From NCBI GenBank assembly GCA_946407715.1, contig CAMJPH010000043.1:1-18801 (forward strand): a stretch of 18,801 nucleotides of DNA, in the 5' to 3' direction. Below are positions 15,075 to 18,801 of this stretch, in pieces (the stretch's first letter is position 1; each line of letters starts with the position of its first letter). The translations under genes were made by a program, and so were the position numbers. The notes under the pieces were generated by a model. That model was not told the origin of the DNA. It ran no database searches and was given only the letters and a program-made list of their open reading frames with translations. The stretch is from an uncultured Bacteroidales bacterium (GTDB taxonomy: Bacteria; Bacteroidota; Bacteroidia; Bacteroidales; WCHB1-69).

Positions 15075-17063
15075 CTACATCAAAATGACAATGGACCCTT
15101 TGTAGAACAAATGCCTTCCGACCTTGTCTGTCAGGCGGATAAGGTAGTTGTAAACGTTGTTGGGGTTAATTTTGCCGTTGACGGTTCCGTCCCATTTGAA
15201 ATTCTTGTCCTGTGAATAGTAGGCTATTTCACCCCATCTGTTGAACACATACAACTCGAAGTCTTCAATCCAAAATTTCTGCTCCTTCTGGAGACAGAAA
15301 ATATTGTTCCCGTGGTCGGGGTTGCCCGGTGTGATAACATTCGGAAGGTAAAGCTCCCATTCACAGGTGGGGATGATGTATTTGGCCATCATTTTGCATC
15401 CTTGGTAATGGCATGTCACCATGTAAATACCAGGGTAGGTGACTTCCACAGATGAGGTTTGGTCGCCGGTGCTCCAGATGTAATCGTCTGCAGGATAGGG
15501 CATGGTCAGAATTGTATGGAAATGCTCACAGAAATCCTCTTCAGAGGAAAGCGCCTCGGTTTCTTTTTCGATAACGCCTAATTGGAGCGTGACCGTGCTG
15601 TCGCAGCCGTTTTCCGCCGTGAAATGGCAGAGATATGTCCCTTCCTCGGTGTAGTTGAAGCCGCCCATCGGAAGGTCGAAACCTTCGCAGATGATGGTGT
15701 CCAAAAGGCTGCTTTTTACGGGCAAGACATTGATAATCAATGAAATGGAACTGTCGCAGCCCATCATGGAGGCAATGGTCGTGTCCAATTGCAAAATGCC
15801 GGTTTCGGAGATGTCAATTTGCGAGAACGGGAGAAGGGTAAAGGGCTCATCTGCCTGGCAAATCGTTGTGATAATTGTATCGAAAAAGCGAACCACCTCG
15901 GCACTGACTTCGGTTAATGCCGACGGTGTCAGGATGTCGATACTCCAGCCGGCGGCGGTGTTGCTTTGGTTGGAAATGAACTTGAAGGTGACCGAATTGG
16001 AAGCCAACGTTAGGTTTGCAGGCAACTGGGTGCCCGAATATGAATGCACCAGTAAATCGTTGTCCGCAAACAAGAACAAGGTGTCCCCCACCGCTATGGC
16101 CATGCTGTTGAATCGCACGAGAATGAGTCCGACGGCAGGAGACAAAAAGGTATGTGTGCGCGTCTCGAAGTTCCCGTAAGCGTATCCCGAGCCTCCGGAA
16201 TCGTAAAACCGGACACTTTGCCCCGGCAGAATCTCCGTTGTCCCGTTTTGCATGTTCATCCAGTAATCGGTCCTTTCGGCATGTGCGGGGCAGTTTTCTT
16301 GACTCCAAACGGCCACGTAAAGGGTCGTGTCAGTAAGAAGTTCTGGAATGGTGTATGAGGACACTTCGCCTGCATTATGAATTGTATCTTGCTGTATTTC
16401 AGCGTTTAACAAAGCATGACTATACCAATTCAGAATGCAGTCGGGGGTTATGTCGGATGTAATGGAAAGGGTTGCGTCGTCGCCGTAGCAAATCAGCAGA
16501 TCCTCGCCGTTGATAAGGATTGAGTCGGCCCAAAGGGTGACTGGATATGGGGTCACCTGAACGGTATCATGCTGATCCCTGGTGCAATAAAGGTCATTGG
16601 CCTGGCTTATCCAGAAACTGTTTTCCGTTTCAATAGGGAAAAAGAGCGAAAGCGTGTCTTGGGCCGATACGGACAAGACCTGAAACGACTGGATGCCTGC
16701 AAAGGTGTGCTGCAAGTTGAAATAGACAGTGTCCGCTCCAAATGCGGTGATTTTCACCTCAATCGTGTCGCCGGCACAAACGGTATCCTGTGTGCTGATA
16801 AACACTTGGGGCAAAGGAAGCACGTTCACGTATATGCTGTCCTTGACAGCCGTCGGGCAGCCGGTGTTCAGTTGCACCACCACCAACCACCCTTTTGACA
16901 AAGTGTCCGCTGCATAATACCAAATTTGTTCACCAACAGCGGTGAAATTCTCCGGACCGTGCCAAATGCAACTGCAGGAACTGTCGATGGGGAGAGACAT
17001 CAACGCGACAGTGTCCCCAACACATAACCCAGGGTCAGGCTGTACACCGTCGAACCAAAGCAA
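15075..17063 (-). CDS. C-terminal fragment of the surface protein with CUB-like and T9SS type B sorting domains
   Basis: The 662-residue stretch after the TAG; the TTG at 17063 is the first possible initiator but lacks a ribosome site and a signal peptide, so it is unlikely to be translated and exported alone. Ig/PKD-like modules occupy about 10-270 (PGLCVGDTVAL, DTVCAGDTIEV). A CUB-like domain lies at about 275-378, with GYAYGNFETRTHTF and AAGWSIDIL. GCDSSISLIINV (435-446) and GCDSTVTLQLGV (486-497) are the repeat type common in Bacteroidota secreted proteins. The last ~90 residues are a CHU_C/gliding-motility C-terminal domain: LPNVITPG (573-580), LYVFNRWGE (604-612), WDGTVNGK (624-631) and a YKGSIVIL end. 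This domain directs proteins through the type IX secretion system. Confidence 0.75.
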   Translation of the reverse strand: MLWFDGVQPDPGLCVGDTVALMSLPIDSSCSCIWHGPENFTAVGEQIWYYAADTLSKGWLVVVQLNTGCPTAVKDSIYVNVLPLPQVFISTQDTVCAGDTIEVKITAFGADTVYFNLQHTFAGIQSFQVLSVSAQDTLSLFFPIETENSFWISQANDLYCTRDQHDTVQVTPYPVTLWADSILINGEDLLICYGDDATLSITSDITPDCILNWYSHALLNAEIQQDTIHNAGEVSSYTIPELLTDTTLYVAVWSQENCPAHAERTDYWMNMQNGTTEILPGQSVRFYDSGGSGYAYGNFETRTHTFLSPAVGLILVRFNSMAIAVGDTLFLFADNDLLVHSYSGTQLPANLTLASNSVTFKFISNQSNTAAGWSIDILTPSALTEVSAEVVRFFDTIITTICQADEPFTLLPFSQIDISETGILQLDTTIASMMGCDSSISLIINVLPVKSSLLDTIICEGFDLPMGGFNYTEEGTYLCHFTAENGCDSTVTLQLGVIEKETEALSSEEDFCEHFHTILTMPYPADDYIWSTGDQTSSVEVTYPGIYMVTCHYQGCKMMAKYIIPTCEWELYLPNVITPGNPDHGNNIFCLQKEQKFWIEDFELYVFNRWGEIAYYSQDKNFKWDGTVNGKINPNNVYNYLIRLTDKVGRHLFYKGSIVILM

Positions 17064-17069
17064 CTTGCT

Positions 17070-18683
17070 CTATTCCAATGACATCGCGACAATATTGACG
17101 AAATAGCTGCTCTCGCAGGAGTCGATGACCATAATGGATAGTTCCTGTCCTATTTGCATGGGGACATTGTAAAACAATCCGGTCGAACTGATTCCTAACA
17201 GGTTGCCGTGGAGGTCCGGTTGGCTGTACAGCTTGTACGTGTAGGGCTCTGACCCGTTGTAGGCCCTTGCGACGACGGACCCGATGTTTGCCAAGGAGTC
17301 GCACACTATGGCAAACGCCTTCTTGAAGTCCACCCTGATGCGCACAAAGTGAATGGTGTCGATGCGGGAAAACGTCTCGTTGCACCCCGTAAAGGACATG
17401 CGTATGACATAGTCGCCGGGTATGGTGAACCGGAACGGCACATTCATGGTAGTCGAAGTGGTCGAATAACCACCCACCACCCCCGAAACCAGATTGATGT
17501 TCGGGGTGTAGTCCGTATGCGTGACCGTGGTATCCCCATTGTTCACGTTATACGTGTAGCGGCGGTATTTTCCGGCCACGGGCTTGACAAGCAGGTCGTT
17601 GCATTCCTGCCAAGTCTGGTAGGCGGGATCCACAATCCATTCGTAGGTGGTATAGCTGTAACCGCCGATGGTTATCTGCGGTGTGTCCGGACCGCACGGC
17701 GTCTCGCACACGAAGACATAAAGCCCTCCGGCGAGGTGTTCGTCGTGGACGGAGATGTTCAGGTTGGTGTTTGAGGCTGTGATGGTGGAGGTGTTGTTCA
17801 CTGTGTCGTCCTTTATGATTGTCCATGCTCCGTTGGAGTAGGTGGCCGTGAAGTTGTATTGGTTGTTGAGCGGGCTGGTTATCAGACGCACCACCGTCGA
17901 ATCCCGGAACAGGGGAAATGGGGAGTTAATCTCACTCAATGAGATGGTTTTTTGCCCGGAATAACACGTGGTATTGACATGATCGGAATTTATTACCCAA
18001 GAATACGGCCATAACATCGGTATTGTGTCCCGAATGAAAACCAGTGTGTCGAAACGACTTGCAAGCACGCATCCCTTTGCATCCACGAGTGTGCGGATAA
18101 TCGGCAACTGAAGGTTGGAATATGGACCGTAAATGTTTTCAATATCATCACTTGTCAGCGTGGAGAGTGAATTATAAGATGTAAGTCCACTTACTGTTTG
18201 AGTCTTAATCACTTGTCCGGTAGCGGAATCTGTATATACCCAACGCGGCGGGCAGGTATAGTAAATGTAATTGCTGTTGCACCGAATGGAATACGTTTTG
18301 GTCCTGAGCATTGAGTCGCACTTTTGGGCACAGGTGTCAAGAGTGATTTCTCCCAGGCATAACACTTCGTCGCTTGTACTCGTGTTGCATGTGATTTGGG
18401 GCGGGGAGATAGTGACGGTTTGGGATTGGGTGTTTTGGCTGCAAAGATCGCGCATCTCGAATTTGATGCTGTGACCGTACAGATCGCAATATCGGTGGGC
18501 AAAGCCCAATGTGTCGCAATAAATGCCGTAATTGGAGTTGATTATAGTGGTCCCGTTGACCGGCCGCCACGATGTCGTGTCGGAATGGCCGGTGTCATCG
18601 GTATGTATGAAGCGGTATTGGAATGTGGATGCAAGATAATCGTTTAGGTAGTTGAAAGCCCACATTTGGAAGCTGAAGTTCAC
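17070..18683 (-). CDS. Adhesin-like fragment of the broken surface protein (upstream part)
   Basis: The 537-residue open stretch between the two premature stops, if counted from the GTG at 18683. The same frame is in fact open back to the TGA at 18752, with coding-like sequence and no ATG, so this GTG is probably not a real start. No signal peptide is present. The sequence is rich in Thr, Ser, Tyr and Asn with scattered Cys pairs (for example CPPRW and ETPCGPD), as in large Bacteroidota surface proteins. I recognise no enzymatic motif. Towards the C-terminus GSEPYTYKLYSQ (about residues 481-492) resembles the repeated beta-sandwich segments of such adhesins. Expressed alone it would lack both the export signal and the sorting domain. 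Confidence 0.55.
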   Translation of the reverse strand: MNFSFQMWAFNYLNDYLASTFQYRFIHTDDTGHSDTTSWRPVNGTTIINSNYGIYCDTLGFAHRYCDLYGHSIKFEMRDLCSQNTQSQTVTISPPQITCNTSTSDEVLCLGEITLDTCAQKCDSMLRTKTYSIRCNSNYIYYTCPPRWVYTDSATGQVIKTQTVSGLTSYNSLSTLTSDDIENIYGPYSNLQLPIIRTLVDAKGCVLASRFDTLVFIRDTIPMLWPYSWVINSDHVNTTCYSGQKTISLSEINSPFPLFRDSTVVRLITSPLNNQYNFTATYSNGAWTIIKDDTVNNTSTITASNTNLNISVHDEHLAGGLYVFVCETPCGPDTPQITIGGYSYTTYEWIVDPAYQTWQECNDLLVKPVAGKYRRYTYNVNNGDTTVTHTDYTPNINLVSGVVGGYSTTSTTMNVPFRFTIPGDYVIRMSFTGCNETFSRIDTIHFVRIRVDFKKAFAIVCDSLANIGSVVARAYNGSEPYTYKLYSQPDLHGNLLGISSTGLFYNVPMQIGQELSIMVIDSCESSYFVNIVAMSLE

Positions 18684-18801
18684 CCTGAACTTTACCGTGT
18701 TGGAGTCAGAACAGTTGTTTTGGTAACTCTGTGGGGCGTTGAAACTTATTCAAGTTTCGCAAGCGCTTCTTAACCCACTTGCAGTAGGGATTTCAGATTT
18801 A

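Larger units (their letters stand above)
15075..18801 (-). pseudogene. Surface protein gene with T9SS type B C-terminal domain, interrupted by two in-frame stops; 5' end outside the window
   Basis: One reading frame on the minus strand is coding from the right edge to the stop at 15077-15075, broken only by TGA at 18752-18750 and TAG at 17072-17070. Upstream of the TGA the frame reads SGLRSACET, and after it ISFNAPQSYQNNCSD, so Trp (TGG to TGA) would restore it. At the TAG the text runs VAMSLE-stop-SKLLWFDG, where CAG or a similar codon would restore it. Both are explained by single transitions. The intact protein would exceed 1,240 residues: a large extracellular adhesin-like region, Ig/PKD-like repeats, a CUB-like domain and a CHU_C sorting domain for T9SS export and cell-surface attachment. 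Recent inactivation is likeliest; sequencing error or stop read-through are alternatives. Confidence 0.7.

Noticed and set aside
14838..15088. Small protein genes in the gap after tRNA-Ser
   Set aside because: The two short open stretches overlap in different frames, the second has no start codon near its beginning and runs into the end of the opposite-strand gene, and neither resembles a known family.
17060..17075. Frameshift or true gene boundary between the two minus-strand open stretches
   Set aside because: The upstream stop and the downstream codons are in the same frame, with only AGC and AAG between the TAG and the TTG. There is no ribosome site or signal peptide, so it is a nonsense codon within one gene.
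15075..18801. Genome-wide reassignment of TAG or TGA to sense codons
   Set aside because: TGA ends ftsI, ftsW, the ABC-F gene, mutL and the FecE-type gene at normal places, and TAG ends the CHU_C domain at its usual length. Two point mutations in one gene are simpler.

Overview
The window looks like chromosomal DNA of a Bacteroidota bacterium, probably of the order Bacteroidales. The signs are: a C-terminal type IX secretion (T9SS type B, CHU_C-like) sorting domain on a surface protein; promoters with a TAnnTTTG(C/T) -7 element and no clear sigma70-type -35/-10; a ~50-residue insertion in MraY and an extra-membrane FtsL-like protein typical of the phylum; and a small tail-anchored protein upstream of mutL. 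Species cannot be named from the sequence.

Layout, left to right. 1-457 is an AT-rich non-coding leader with 10-bp-spaced TTCCA boxes (possible MraZ operators) and a -7 promoter element just before mraZ. 458-9150 is a division and cell-wall (dcw) cluster on the + strand: mraZ, rsmH, ftsL, ftsI (PBP), murE, mraY, a stand-alone degenerate MurD C-terminal domain, and a divergent ftsW. The first four genes overlap by 14-17 nt and are surely translated as a unit. The cluster stops at ftsW: murG, murC, ftsQ, ftsA and ftsZ, usual next neighbours in this phylum, are replaced by an ABC-F ATPase gene (9313-11241). Then come a 99-bp MITE-like inverted-repeat element with a 6-bp target duplication (11263-11373), a small tail-anchored membrane protein, mutL without a recognisable endonuclease motif, an orphan FecE-type ABC ATPase, and tRNA-Ser(TGA) with a strong terminator. 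From 15075 to the right edge the minus strand carries one long T9SS-exported surface-protein gene, broken by two in-frame stop codons (TGA and TAG) and not by frameshifts.

The mur/fts genes together make lipid-linked peptidoglycan precursor (MurE adds meso-DAP, MraY makes lipid I) and polymerise/cross-link it at the septum (FtsW + PBP, with FtsL). The most unusual point is that the slot between mraY and ftsW, where the essential ligase murD normally sits, holds only a 185-residue relic of MurD domain 3 lacking the ATP-binding domain and the catalytic/substrate residues, yet with an intact reading frame. The neighbouring FtsW has also lost the normally conserved FQPSE-x-x-K region. Intergenic gaps carry short tandem repeats of 7-bp (TTAACCC, TCACYAA) or 10-bp period (GATGAA, AATTCGTGAT), often placed directly before start codons.
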